A DNA stretch of 64,000 nucleotides from Antarctobacter albus (GTDB taxonomy: Bacteria > Pseudomonadota > Alphaproteobacteria > Rhodobacterales > Rhodobacteraceae): positions 1 through 64,000 of the forward strand of contig NZ_FMZI01000013.1 in assembly GCF_900101505.1 (NCBI RefSeq), written 5' to 3'. Shown here one piece after another: positions 51,934 to 60,251 of this stretch (positions within the stretch are counted from its first letter, which is position 1; each line of letters starts with the position of its first letter). Under the pieces are notes generated by a model. The model saw only the letters and a program-made list of their open reading frames with translations, did not search any database and was not told the origin of the DNA. The position numbers were made by a program, and so were the translations under genes.

Positions 51934-53157
51934 TCATTTCACGATGCCTGCAGCCCGCAGGCCCGCGATCTGGTCCGCGTCCAGCCCCAGCCCTGTCAGA
52001 ACCGCGTCGGTATGTTCGGCAAAGCGCGGCGGCGGCATGTCGGTGCCCGCGTCCAGCCCCGAGAATTTCACCGGGTTGGACACATAGCGGACGAGGCCCG
52101 CGCTGCCGTGCTGCATTTCCTGCAGGAGGCCGCGCTCTTGCACCTGTTCCATGCGAAAGACGTCGTCGAAACTGTTGAGCGGCCCGGCGGGAATGCCGAT
52201 GGCCTCAAGCTCGGCATAGCAGGCGTCGGCCTGTTTCGTGGCCAGCTTGGCGGCGATCTGGGGGATCAGCGTGTCGGCGTTCTGCACCCGGGCAAGGTTG
52301 GTGGCATAGCGGTCGTCCTGCGCCAGCTCCGGCAGGCCCAGGTAGTCGGCGAACCGGGAAAACTGTGCGTCGTTGCCGATGGCGATCATGATCGGGCGGT
52401 CGGCACAGTCGAAGGCCTGCCAGGGGCAGGTGATCTGCGAGGCAGTGCCGTTGCGCCGGGGCAGGCGGCCCGAGGACAGGTAGTTCATCGCCATGTGCGA
52501 GGCCGCGTGGATCTGTGTGTCCAGCAGGGCGATGTCGATGAACTGTCCCTCGCCGGAGACCGCGTCGCGGTGGTTCAGCGCGGCAAGGATGGCGGAGACC
52601 GCGTATTGGCCGGCGGTGATGTCCGAAATCGAGTAGCCCACCAGCGCGGGGCCCGCGCCCGGCTGTCCATCGGGGATGCCGGTCATGCTGAGCAGCCCGC
52701 TCATCGCCTGGAAGATCGGATCGTAGCCGGGCAGGTGCTTCATCGGGCCGGTCTGGCCGAAGCCGGTGATCGAACAATAGACCAGCCGGGGGTTCAGCTT
52801 GGCCACTTCCTGGTAGTCCAGCCCGAAACGCGCCAGCGTGCCGGTTTTGAAGTTCTCGATCAGCACGTCGGCCTCGGCGACGAGGCGGAGTGCGATGTCC
52901 TGCCCCTCGGGTTTCGACAGGTCCAGCGCGAGCGAGCGTTTGCCCCGGTTCATCGCCAGGAAAGACGAGGTCTCTCCGGTGGGTTCGCCATCGGCCCCAA
53001 GGTGCGGCACGCCCATACGGCGCACGTCATCGCCGCCTTTCACATGTTCGACCTTCACGACATCTGCGCCGAAATCGGCCAGCATCTGCGCGGTCCACGG
53101 CCCCGCGAAGATCCGACTGAAATCCAGCACCTTCAGGTGATTCAAAGCCCCGGGCAT
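51934..53157 (-). CDS. CaiB/BaiF (class III) CoA-transferase
   Basis: 407 residues from MPGALNHLKVLDFSRIFAGP, preceded by GGAGGGACAGG. Features: GADVVKVEHVKGGDDVRRMG (about 32-51), NRGKRSLALDLSKPEGQDIA (about 72-91) and VGYSISDITAGQY with the catalytic Asp near 170. It is the first gene of the operon with the two acyl-CoA dehydrogenases, suggesting activation of an acid followed by alpha-beta desaturation. It differs from the other two CoA-transferases in the window, so it is not a recent duplicate. Confidence 0.9.
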   Translation of the reverse strand: MPGALNHLKVLDFSRIFAGPWTAQMLADFGADVVKVEHVKGGDDVRRMGVPHLGADGEPTGETSSFLAMNRGKRSLALDLSKPEGQDIALRLVAEADVLIENFKTGTLARFGLDYQEVAKLNPRLVYCSITGFGQTGPMKHLPGYDPIFQAMSGLLSMTGIPDGQPGAGPALVGYSISDITAGQYAVSAILAALNHRDAVSGEGQFIDIALLDTQIHAASHMAMNYLSSGRLPRRNGTASQITCPWQAFDCADRPIMIAIGNDAQFSRFADYLGLPELAQDDRYATNLARVQNADTLIPQIAAKLATKQADACYAELEAIGIPAGPLNSFDDVFRMEQVQERGLLQEMQHGSAGLVRYVSNPVKFSGLDAGTDMPPPRFAEHTDAVLTGLGLDADQIAGLRAAGIVK

Positions 53158-53227
53158 CCTGTCCCTCCAAAACACGTCAAGTTGCGCCGTATCTTCAAGA
53201 GAACCGCCCGCTTGCGCAAGTTAAAAA

Positions 53228-53244
53228 TTATATTTATGATTTAA
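53228..53244 (+). promoter_or_regulatory. Shared motif TTA-N6-TGATTTAA in the CoA-transferase/MaoC promoter region
   Basis: TTA at 53228-53230, six bases, then TGATTTAA at 53237-53244, in an AT-rich divergent promoter region. It matches the sites at 29468 and 39414. A second TGATTCAT follows within a few bases. Position fits control of both divergent genes. Confidence 0.4.
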
Positions 53245-53289
53245 TGATTCATTTGCGGACCGGCAGTTCCGCCAGCCGGGAGGAAAGAG

Positions 53290-53751
53290 ATGCTGATCCT
53301 GCAGACCCCTATGGATTTCACGGACCACCAGGGTGCCAGCCTAGGCGCCACGGACTGGGTGGAAATCACGCAGGACAAGCTCGACGCTTTCGCCGAGCTG
53401 ACCGGCGATGACCATTGGATTCACGTCGACACCGAACGCGCCGCCTCCGAGCAGCCGGACGGGCGTACCATCGCGCACGGGCTGTTCCTGCTGGCGTTGG
53501 CGCCGCGACTGCAACGGCAGTTGTTCCGCATCGAACGGCGCGGCGCCGGGCTGAACTATGGTTATGAAAAGGTGCGCTTTACCGCGCCGGTGCCCTGTGG
53601 CGCCTTCGTCCGGCTGCGACAGGAGGTGATCGCGGCGGAACCGCGAGACGGTGGCGTCCGTGTCGAACTGAAGTCCACCTTCGAGATACAGGGCCAGGAC
53701 CGGCCCGCGCTGGTCGCGCATGGTATCCTGCTGATCGCCGGGTCGGGGTGA
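53290..53751 (+). CDS. MaoC-family enoyl-CoA hydratase-like protein
   Basis: 153 residues from MLILQTPMDFTDHQG; GGGAGGAAAGAG lies upstream. The hot-dog hydratase signature is AELTGDDHWIHVDTERA (about 36-52; Asp and His in the hydratase pattern), followed by RTIAHGLFLL. Such proteins hydrate enoyl-CoA, often with the R stereochemistry. It is divergent from the CoA-transferase/acyl-CoA dehydrogenase operon and would act directly after the dehydrogenase pair. An internal ATG at 53311 is also possible. Confidence 0.88.
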   Translation: MLILQTPMDFTDHQGASLGATDWVEITQDKLDAFAELTGDDHWIHVDTERAASEQPDGRTIAHGLFLLALAPRLQRQLFRIERRGAGLNYGYEKVRFTAPVPCGAFVRLRQEVIAAEPRDGGVRVELKSTFEIQGQDRPALVAHGILLIAGSG

Positions 53752-53809
53752 ACACGGCGTTTCGGCCAACATATTGCGCGATTAGAGGTATACAGCCGGC
53801 CCGCAAGGG

Positions 53810-53815
53810 TATAAT
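53810..53815 (+). promoter_or_regulatory. -10-like TATAAT before the DEAD-box helicase gene
   Basis: A perfect TATAAT hexamer in a GC-rich leader, 56 bases before the helicase start. No convincing -35 at the right distance was found, so this is a weak call. Confidence 0.35.
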
Positions 53816-53870
53816 GGGCTAGGCTTGCCTTTGCCGGTCGGCACGGGCCGACCGCGCATCTGCGCCCCAA

Positions 53871-56036
53871 ATGTCCAGACTGATTTCAAACATGATCCAG
53901 GCCCTCGCCGATGCGCTGTCCGAGCGCGGCTACGAAACTTTGACCGCCGTCCAGGAGGCCGTCACCAATCCCGACCTCGAGGACAAGGACCTGCTGGTCT
54001 CGGCCCAGACCGGATCGGGCAAGACGGTGGGCTTTGGCCTTGCCATCGCACCGACCCTATTGGGCGAGGCAGAGTCAATGGAACCGGCAGCGGCGCCCCT
54101 GGCCCTGATCGTCGCGCCCACGCGTGAACTGGCGTTGCAGGTGATGCGCGAGCTGGGTTGGCTCTATGCCAAGGCGGGCGCGCGGGTGACGACCTGTATC
54201 GGCGGCATGGACATGCGTGACGAACGCCGTGCGCTGGAGCGGGGGGCACATATCGTCGTCGGCACGCCCGGGCGTCTGCGCGACCACATCCAGCGCGGTT
54301 CGCTGGACCTGGGCAGCCTGCGCGCCATCGTGCTGGACGAGGCGGACGAGATGCTGGACCTCGGGTTCCGCGAGGACCTGGAATTCATGCTGGGCGAGGC
54401 GCCCGAGGACAAGCGCACGCTGCTGTTTTCGGCCACCGTGCCGCCGATGATCGCCAAGCTGGCCCAGCAATACCAGCGTGACGCGGTCCGCGTGACCACG
54501 CTCACCGGCGAGCGGCAGCACGCCGACATCGCCTACCAGGCGTTGCGCGTGGCCCAACAGGACGCGGAAAACGCCATCATCAACCTGCTGCGCTTTCACG
54601 ATGCGCAGAATGCAATCGTCTTTGCCAATACCCGTGCGATGGTGAACCGCCTGACCGCGCGACTGACGAACCGGGGCTTTTCCGTCGTGGCCCTGTCGGG
54701 CGAGTTGAGCCAGAACGAACGTACCCACGCGCTGCAGGCGATGCGCGACGGGCGCGCGAAGGTCTGCGTGGCGACCGACGTGGCGGCGCGCGGCATCGAC
54801 CTGCCTGGGCTGGAACTGGTGATTCACGCCGAACTGCCCTCGAACGCCGAAGGGTTGCTGCACCGTTCCGGACGCACGGGCCGGGCTGGGCGCAAGGGGA
54901 TTTCCGCACTGATCGTGCCGCCCAAGGTGACCAAGAAGGCCGAGCGCCTGCTGAAATTCGCCAAGATTGAGGCCGACTGGATCCTGCCGCCCTCTGCCGA
55001 CGACATCCTGCGCAAGGACGAGGAACGCCTTCTGGCCGATCCTGTCTGGGAGGCAGAGACCACGCCCGAGCAGGAGGCCTTCGCCGCCCGTCTGCTTGAT
55101 CTCTACGGACCGGAAAAGATCGCCGCCGCCTACCTGGCGCTGCATCGTGCTCGCCTGTCCGCCCCGGAGGACCTGGCGGACCCCGACGCCCGCCCCGAGC
55201 GCAAGGAGCGCAAGCCTTTCGGTCCCAGCACGTGGTTCGCGCTGTCTGTCGGGCGGGGCGACCGGGCAGAACCGCGCTGGCTGTTGCCGCTCTTGTGCCG
55301 CGTGGGGAACCTGGACAAGGACGCCATCGGTGCGATCCGCATCCAGCAATCGGAAAGCTATGTCGAACTGGCCGAGGCCAGCGTTCCGGGGTTCCTCTCC
55401 GCGATTGGCGAAGGGGCGGAGCTGCAAGAGGGCGTGACGGTCCGCAAACTGGACAGCGCTCCGGAATTCACCTCTGCGCCGCGCAAGCCTGCCCCGGCCG
55501 GACGCAAACCTGACCGCCCGCAGGGCCACAAGAAACCGGCCCGGCCGGATGATCGCCCGAAGGGCAAACCGCGCCCGGAGCCGAAGGCCGAGGCGTCCGC
55601 TGCGCCGGTTGCCGAGGCGCCCGCATCTACGGCGCCCGATGCTCCGGTCGCGCGCAAGCCGAAACGGCCCGACGGTGAGGCCCACAAGGAGCGGCGGCCG
55701 GGCAAGCCCGCCGCCGGCAAGGAAGGCCCCGGCAAGCCCAAGGGAAAATACACGGGAAAACCGGACGGCAGGCCCGCGGGTAAACCCGGCGGCAAGCCCG
55801 GGGGCAAGCCCTTCGGCAAACCGGGTGGGGCGGGCCCGAAAGGACGTGGCGCCAAACCCGACGGCGGTCCGCGCAAGCCCGCGGCGCCCAAGGCGCAGGC
55901 CTCTGACACGTCCAAGCGGTTCACGCCTCCGGGAGCGGCTGGCAAACCGGGCAGGCCGCGCGCCGGCGGTGCGGGGAAAGGCCCGGGCAAACCGCGTAAG
56001 GGGGCAGGCGGCAACGAGCCGCCCCGGCGCGGCTGA
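53871..56036 (+). CDS. DEAD-box ATP-dependent RNA helicase with long basic tail
   Basis: 721 residues. Helicase motifs are AQTGSGKT (I), PTRELALQ (Ia), GTPGRLRDH (Ib), DEADEMLDLG (II), SATVPP (III), ARGIDLPG (V) and HRSGRTGRAGRKG (VI), filling about residues 1-370. A region near 440-530 resembles the DbpA-type RNA-binding domain. From about 545 to the end the chain is almost entirely Lys/Pro/Gly/Ala/Arg repeats (KPGGKPGGKPFGKPGG and similar), a disordered basic tail. The first in-frame ATG lacks an obvious ribosome binding site. The likely role is ribosome assembly or cold adaptation, inferred from the family. Confidence 0.92.
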   Translation: MSRLISNMIQALADALSERGYETLTAVQEAVTNPDLEDKDLLVSAQTGSGKTVGFGLAIAPTLLGEAESMEPAAAPLALIVAPTRELALQVMRELGWLYAKAGARVTTCIGGMDMRDERRALERGAHIVVGTPGRLRDHIQRGSLDLGSLRAIVLDEADEMLDLGFREDLEFMLGEAPEDKRTLLFSATVPPMIAKLAQQYQRDAVRVTTLTGERQHADIAYQALRVAQQDAENAIINLLRFHDAQNAIVFANTRAMVNRLTARLTNRGFSVVALSGELSQNERTHALQAMRDGRAKVCVATDVAARGIDLPGLELVIHAELPSNAEGLLHRSGRTGRAGRKGISALIVPPKVTKKAERLLKFAKIEADWILPPSADDILRKDEERLLADPVWEAETTPEQEAFAARLLDLYGPEKIAAAYLALHRARLSAPEDLADPDARPERKERKPFGPSTWFALSVGRGDRAEPRWLLPLLCRVGNLDKDAIGAIRIQQSESYVELAEASVPGFLSAIGEGAELQEGVTVRKLDSAPEFTSAPRKPAPAGRKPDRPQGHKKPARPDDRPKGKPRPEPKAEASAAPVAEAPASTAPDAPVARKPKRPDGEAHKERRPGKPAAGKEGPGKPKGKYTGKPDGRPAGKPGGKPGGKPFGKPGGAGPKGRGAKPDGGPRKPAAPKAQASDTSKRFTPPGAAGKPGRPRAGGAGKGPGKPRKGAGGNEPPRRG

Positions 56037-56040
56037 GCCT

Positions 56041-56874
56041 CTAGCCCAGTTCCATCGTTGCGATGGCCTGCAGTGTCGGGCCGGGCGAGGGGGCCGGGCC
56101 ACGGTACATGCGGGCTGTGGCAAAGCTTTCCTCGAAGCCCATGCCTTGCAGGTTTTGACCCAGGGCGCCGGGAACATCGGGCGTGTCGATGATGACGTCT
56201 GTGCACTCCAGCGCCGAGGCGGCCTGCCGGGTCAGGTTCAATGCCTCGTCGACGGTCGGGGCCACGATCGGGCCGATCTTGCAGCCTTTCCGGCAAAGGC
56301 GGGCGCTGGCAAAGCCGGTGATGCCCTGCGGCGTCCGCAGCAAGACCGTTTTTCGGCTGTCTGACTGTGTTGTCCATTCTGCAAGGAAAGCGGGCCGGTC
56401 ATAGCCGTTGGCCGCCCTGTCCAATCGCGTAATGGCATCCAGATCGGCCGCGCCGGCAAGACTCGCGGCGGTATCGCAGCGGTCCAACGTGCCTTCGAAC
56501 CGCCGGGTGCGGCCGGCCAGCACGAAACCGGACTTGGCATAGTTTGCTTCTTGCGCGGGTACGCCATCCAGCCCCACTGTGCGCGCCCCGGCGTGGGTCA
56601 GCGCCTGTGTCCACAGCGCATAGCCGATTCCCCGTCCACGATATTCCGGCAGGCAGAGGTAAAGCCCAAGAAACGCCATCTGCGGCGAATGGTTCACGAC
56701 GGAAATCGCGGCAACGGTTTTTCCGTCCACCTCTGCCACGAAGAACCCCTCGGGGTCCGCCGCCTGAAAGGTCTGCGCATCAGCCAGCCCGGGGTTCCAG
56801 CCCTCGTCGGCGGCCCAGTCTAGCATCAGCTCGATCTCTTCCAGCGTCGCGGTTCGGCAATTCGGCTGTGTCAT
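56041..56874 (-). CDS. GNAT-family N-acetyltransferase
   Basis: 277 residues from MTQPNCRTATLEEIELMLDW. The GNAT core is visible at about 20-130, with the acetyl-CoA loop CLPEYRGRGIGYALW (about 78-92). The C-terminal half (about 150-277) is a second, divergent GNAT-like domain with LRTPQGITGFASARL. Tandem GNAT proteins of this size are common in this group, with unknown substrates. It overlaps the downstream regulator by ATGA, so it may be co-transcribed with it. The reading upstream of 56874 is arginine-rich and not used. Confidence 0.82.
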   Translation of the reverse strand: MTQPNCRTATLEEIELMLDWAADEGWNPGLADAQTFQAADPEGFFVAEVDGKTVAAISVVNHSPQMAFLGLYLCLPEYRGRGIGYALWTQALTHAGARTVGLDGVPAQEANYAKSGFVLAGRTRRFEGTLDRCDTAASLAGAADLDAITRLDRAANGYDRPAFLAEWTTQSDSRKTVLLRTPQGITGFASARLCRKGCKIGPIVAPTVDEALNLTRQAASALECTDVIIDTPDVPGALGQNLQGMGFEESFATARMYRGPAPSPGPTLQAIATMELG

Positions 56875-57557
56875 CTTTTCAGGGCCTCGCGCAGGGAGGT
56901 GGGCGGTTGCGTGACGTTGCGCAGATCCAGCGAGGCCACGAGATCCAGAAGGTGGCTTTTCATCAGTTGTTCGGCCAGGTCGCCGTCCCGGTTCGCAAAG
57001 GCGTCCAGCAGGGCGTGATGCGCCTGCGTTTCGCACAGTGCCGCCCGCCGCCGCCAATAGAGCGCGATGATGAGCGACGAGCGCGAAATCAGTTCCGAGA
57101 TGAAGCCCTGGACCGTGGTCTGATCCGCGATGCGCGCGATCTCGACGTGGAATTGCCCCGACAGGAACAGGGCGCGGCCATTCTCTCCGGCGTCGAGCGC
57201 CTCGTGCTCGCTGGCGATATTGCTGCGCAAAAGCGCCAGGTCCTCGTCGGTCATCCGCTCCGCCGCCGAATGCGCGGTGCGCGGCTCCAGCAGGGCGCGC
57301 GCCTCGAAGACCTCGCGCGCGTCGCGCACGGTGGGCTGCGCGACAAAGGCGCCGCGGTTGCGCTTCAGCTCGACCAGGCGGCGGTGTGACAGCGCCAGCA
57401 GGGCGGCGCGGACGATGGTGCGGCTGATGCCATAGGCTTCGGCCAGTTCATCCTCGCCCAGCTTGGTGCCCGGGGGCAGCCTGTGTTCGTGAATCGCGTG
57501 TTCGAGGTCCGCGGCTACGGTGTCGCTGGTCCAATGCTTCGTTTCAAACTTGTTCAT
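56871..57557 (-). CDS. GntR-family regulator, FCD type
   Basis: 228 residues from MNKFETKHWTSDTVAADLEH. N-terminal winged HTH at about 10-75 (LGEDELAEAYGISRTIVRAA, GAFVAQPTVRDA) and C-terminal FCD helical ligand domain (about 80-215; EARALLEPRTAHSAAERM, FHVEIARIAD with likely metal-binding His). It is divergent from the ABC importer/racemase operon and is probably its regulator. The start is uncertain: a longer form from about 57590 is possible; no strong ribosome binding site distinguishes them. Confidence 0.87.
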   Translation of the reverse strand: MNKFETKHWTSDTVAADLEHAIHEHRLPPGTKLGEDELAEAYGISRTIVRAALLALSHRRLVELKRNRGAFVAQPTVRDAREVFEARALLEPRTAHSAAERMTDEDLALLRSNIASEHEALDAGENGRALFLSGQFHVEIARIADQTTVQGFISELISRSSLIIALYWRRRAALCETQAHHALLDAFANRDGDLAEQLMKSHLLDLVASLDLRNVTQPPTSLREALKR

Positions 57558-57651
57558 GTCACTCTGTGCCAACGACCACCTCTGCATTCCGTTATTCCGA
57601 TTCGGCGGCCCGGGGACAAGCGGGCGCTGGGACGCAGCCTTGCACGCATGA

Positions 57652-57661
57652 TTGTATACGA
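57652..57661. promoter_or_regulatory. GntR/FCD-like operator TTGTATACGA
   Basis: A near-palindrome (TTGTA-TACGA, one mismatch) between the divergent FCD-GntR gene and the ABC importer operon. FCD-type GntR proteins often bind TTGTATACAA-like sites. It is placed about 95 bases from the regulator start and about 147 from the importer start. Confidence 0.55.
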
Positions 57662-57807
57662 AATTGAGTTCATTTTTGCGCACAGCGATGCCGCGAATGC
57701 TCAATTTTTGCCCGATCCGTGTTTCGCGGGGGTCGGGAGGCTGAAAACGCTCCCCCCATCCCGGCAAGAGCGCAACAAGGTTTCCCTGACAGGCAAACGG
57801 GGGCGTC

Positions 57808-58782
57808 ATGCGCACAGGATATGATCTGGAACTGGTTCACTTGACCAAACGCTATGGCGAAACTGTCGCCGTGCGTGATCTGAATCACGTCTTTGCGCCG
57901 GGCAGCTATGTTTGCCTGCTGGGGCCTTCGGGTTGCGGGAAATCCTCGACCCTGCGGATGATCGCGGGCCATGAAGAAGTCAGCGACGGGTCGATCCTGC
58001 TGGACGGTCATGACGTGGCGCCACTGGCGCCCGCGCAGCGGGGCACCGCGATGATGTTCCAGAACTACGCGTTGTTTCCGCATCTGTCGGTGCGCGACAA
58101 CGTGGCCTTTTCCCTGCGCATGAAGGGCGTTGACCGGTCCGCCCGGCACAAGCGGGCGGACGAATTGCTGGCCCTCGTGGACATGACCCATCTGGCCGAC
58201 CGCCTGCCGGCGCAGCTGTCCGGTGGACAACAGCAGCGTGTGGCGCTGGCGCGCGCGCTGGTGACGGAACCCAAGGTGCTGTTGCTGGATGAACCGCTGT
58301 CGGCGCTGGACCCGTTCCTGCGCATCAGGATGCGGACAGAGCTGAAAAAGCTGCAGCGCGAGCTGGGGATCACCTTCATCCACGTCACCCACGGTCAGGA
58401 CGAGGCGCTGGCGCTGGCCGACGAGATCGTGGTGATGAACGACGCGGTGATCGAACAGGCAGGCCCCGCGCGTGAGGTCTGGGCAAAGCCACGTACGGAG
58501 TTCGTGGCCCGGTTCATCGGCGGTCACAACGTCATCACGCTGCCCCAGGGCAAGGTCACGGTGCGCGCCGATGCGGTACAACTGGCAGACGAGGGCATGG
58601 CCGCCACGGTCATGGCGATCGAGTACCAGGGCGCCTCTGTCGCCGTGTCCACGACCACGGAAGGCGGTGACGAGGTGTTGGCGCTCTTGCCCGAGGACCA
58701 GTTCTTTGCCGCCCCCAAGAATCCCGGCGATGCCGTCCGGCTCAGCTGGGACGAGGCGCGGCTGCATCGCCTGACCGCCTGA
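57808..58782 (+). CDS. ABC importer ATP-binding protein (PotA/spermidine-putrescine class)
   Basis: 324 residues. Walker A GPSGCGKSS (about 37-45), Q-loop MMFQNYALFPHL (about 80-91), signature LSGGQQQR (about 138-145), Walker B VLLLDEP (about 158-164), then a C-terminal TOBE-like part (about 245-324). It is the first gene of an operon with a TAT-exported binding protein and two permeases. Sequence pattern fits polyamine-type importers, but these also move other nitrogenous or carboxylate solutes. Confidence 0.92.
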   Translation: MRTGYDLELVHLTKRYGETVAVRDLNHVFAPGSYVCLLGPSGCGKSSTLRMIAGHEEVSDGSILLDGHDVAPLAPAQRGTAMMFQNYALFPHLSVRDNVAFSLRMKGVDRSARHKRADELLALVDMTHLADRLPAQLSGGQQQRVALARALVTEPKVLLLDEPLSALDPFLRIRMRTELKKLQRELGITFIHVTHGQDEALALADEIVVMNDAVIEQAGPAREVWAKPRTEFVARFIGGHNVITLPQGKVTVRADAVQLADEGMAATVMAIEYQGASVAVSTTTEGGDEVLALLPEDQFFAAPKNPGDAVRLSWDEARLHRLTA

Positions 58783-58863
58783 AAGCTGCGGTCCGGCAAG
58801 CGCCGTTTTCGAGATCACGCATCAACCACCAAGACAAGACGACTGAACAGAGAGGACAAGACT

Positions 58864-60135
58864 ATGGCTAAACCCAAGGTTGGATATACCCGCCGTTCGC
58901 TGCTGAAGGCAGGCGGCGCGGCCGTCGCGGCGACAACCCTGCCCGCGCCGATGCTCTGGGCGCAGGACACGAAGGACATCGTGCTGCGCCAGTTCGGCAC
59001 CGGCGTGTCGAACCTCAACGACGTGGCCAAGAAGGTGAAAGAGGACCTGGGCTTCACGCTGGAAATGACGGCGCTCGATTCCGACAGCGTCACCCAGCGC
59101 GCGGCCACCCAGCCCGACAGCTTTGACATTGCCGACATCGAATACTGGATCTGCAAGAAGGTCTGGCCGACCGGCAACCTGCAGGCGATGGATACCTCGA
59201 AGATCGCCAACTACGACAAGATCGTGGGCATCTTCCGTTCGGGCAAGCTGACACCCGACAGCGAGATCGCGCAGGGCACCGCACCGCATACAGTGGGCTT
59301 TGTCGACGGCCCCGGCGGCACCAGCTTTGCCGACGAGGAAACCGGTTGGATGACCCTGATCCCCACGATCTACAACGCCGACACGCTGGGCATCCGCCCC
59401 GACCTGATCGGCCGCCCCATCGAAAGCTGGACCGAGCTGCTGAACCCCGAGTTCAAGGGCAAGGCCTCGATCCTCGACATTTCCTCGATCGGCATCATGG
59501 ACATGGCGATGGTCTGCGAGGCGATGGGCGAGATCCAGTACGGCGACAAGGGCAACATGACCCGCGACGAGATCGACAAGACGATGGCGATCTTCACCGA
59601 GGCCAAGCAGAACGGCCAGTTCCGCGCCTTCTGGAAAACCTTCGACGAAAGCGTGAACCTGATGGCCTCGGGAGAGGTCGTGATCCAGTCGATGTGGTCG
59701 CCAGCGATCACTGCGGTCAAGTCGCGCGGCATCCCCTGCGTCTACCAACCCCTGAAAGAGGGCTATCGCAGCTGGGGCGGCGGTATCGGCCTGTCGTCCT
59801 CTCTGTCGGGCATGGAGTTGGACGCCGCCTATGACTACATCAACTGGTATCTCTCCGGCTGGGTCGGCGGCTATCTGATGCGCCAGGGTTATTACTCGGC
59901 CGTGCCGGAGACCTCCAAGGACTTCATGACCGAAAACGAGTGGGGCTACTGGTTCGAGGGCAAGGAAGCCACCGACGTCATCACCTCGCCCACCGGCGAC
60001 AAGCTGGCCGAGGCCGGAGAGATCCGCGACGGCGGTTCCTTCTACGACCGCATGGGCAGCGTGGCCTGCTGGAACGCCGTCATGGACGAAAACCAGTACA
60101 TGGTCCGCAAGTGGAACGAATTCATCGCGGCATGA
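58864..60135 (+). CDS. ABC importer substrate-binding protein, twin-arginine signal
   Basis: 423 residues. The N-terminus contains YTRRSLLKAGGAAVAATTLP, a twin-arginine (TAT) signal cleaved near WAQ-DT (about 34). The mature protein resembles PotD-type extracellular solute-binding proteins (for example WTELLNPEFKGKASILDISS, about 185-204). TAT export suggests it folds before secretion. It lies between the ATPase and permease genes. Ligand is not determinable; a nearby hydantoin/Asp-Glu racemase gene hints at a nitrogenous compound. Confidence 0.9.
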   Translation: MAKPKVGYTRRSLLKAGGAAVAATTLPAPMLWAQDTKDIVLRQFGTGVSNLNDVAKKVKEDLGFTLEMTALDSDSVTQRAATQPDSFDIADIEYWICKKVWPTGNLQAMDTSKIANYDKIVGIFRSGKLTPDSEIAQGTAPHTVGFVDGPGGTSFADEETGWMTLIPTIYNADTLGIRPDLIGRPIESWTELLNPEFKGKASILDISSIGIMDMAMVCEAMGEIQYGDKGNMTRDEIDKTMAIFTEAKQNGQFRAFWKTFDESVNLMASGEVVIQSMWSPAITAVKSRGIPCVYQPLKEGYRSWGGGIGLSSSLSGMELDAAYDYINWYLSGWVGGYLMRQGYYSAVPETSKDFMTENEWGYWFEGKEATDVITSPTGDKLAEAGEIRDGGSFYDRMGSVACWNAVMDENQYMVRKWNEFIAA

Positions 60136-60180
60136 CGCGGTGAATGGCCGGGTCCGTTATCCCCCCGGTCCCCTTCAGAT

Positions 60181-60204
60181 CCCCGGGCCGTACGCGGTCC
60201 GGGG
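60181..60204 (+). other. Intercistronic stem-loop after the binding-protein gene
   Basis: CCCCGGGCCG pairs with CGGTCCGGGG (9 of 10) around a four-base loop, 45 bases after the binding-protein stop. No T-run follows. It resembles the stem-loops after the three other binding-protein genes in the window. Confidence 0.55.
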
Positions 60205-60251
60205 GTCATCCTGACCAAATCCCGATCCGGGCAGACCCCTGCGGAGGCCAG

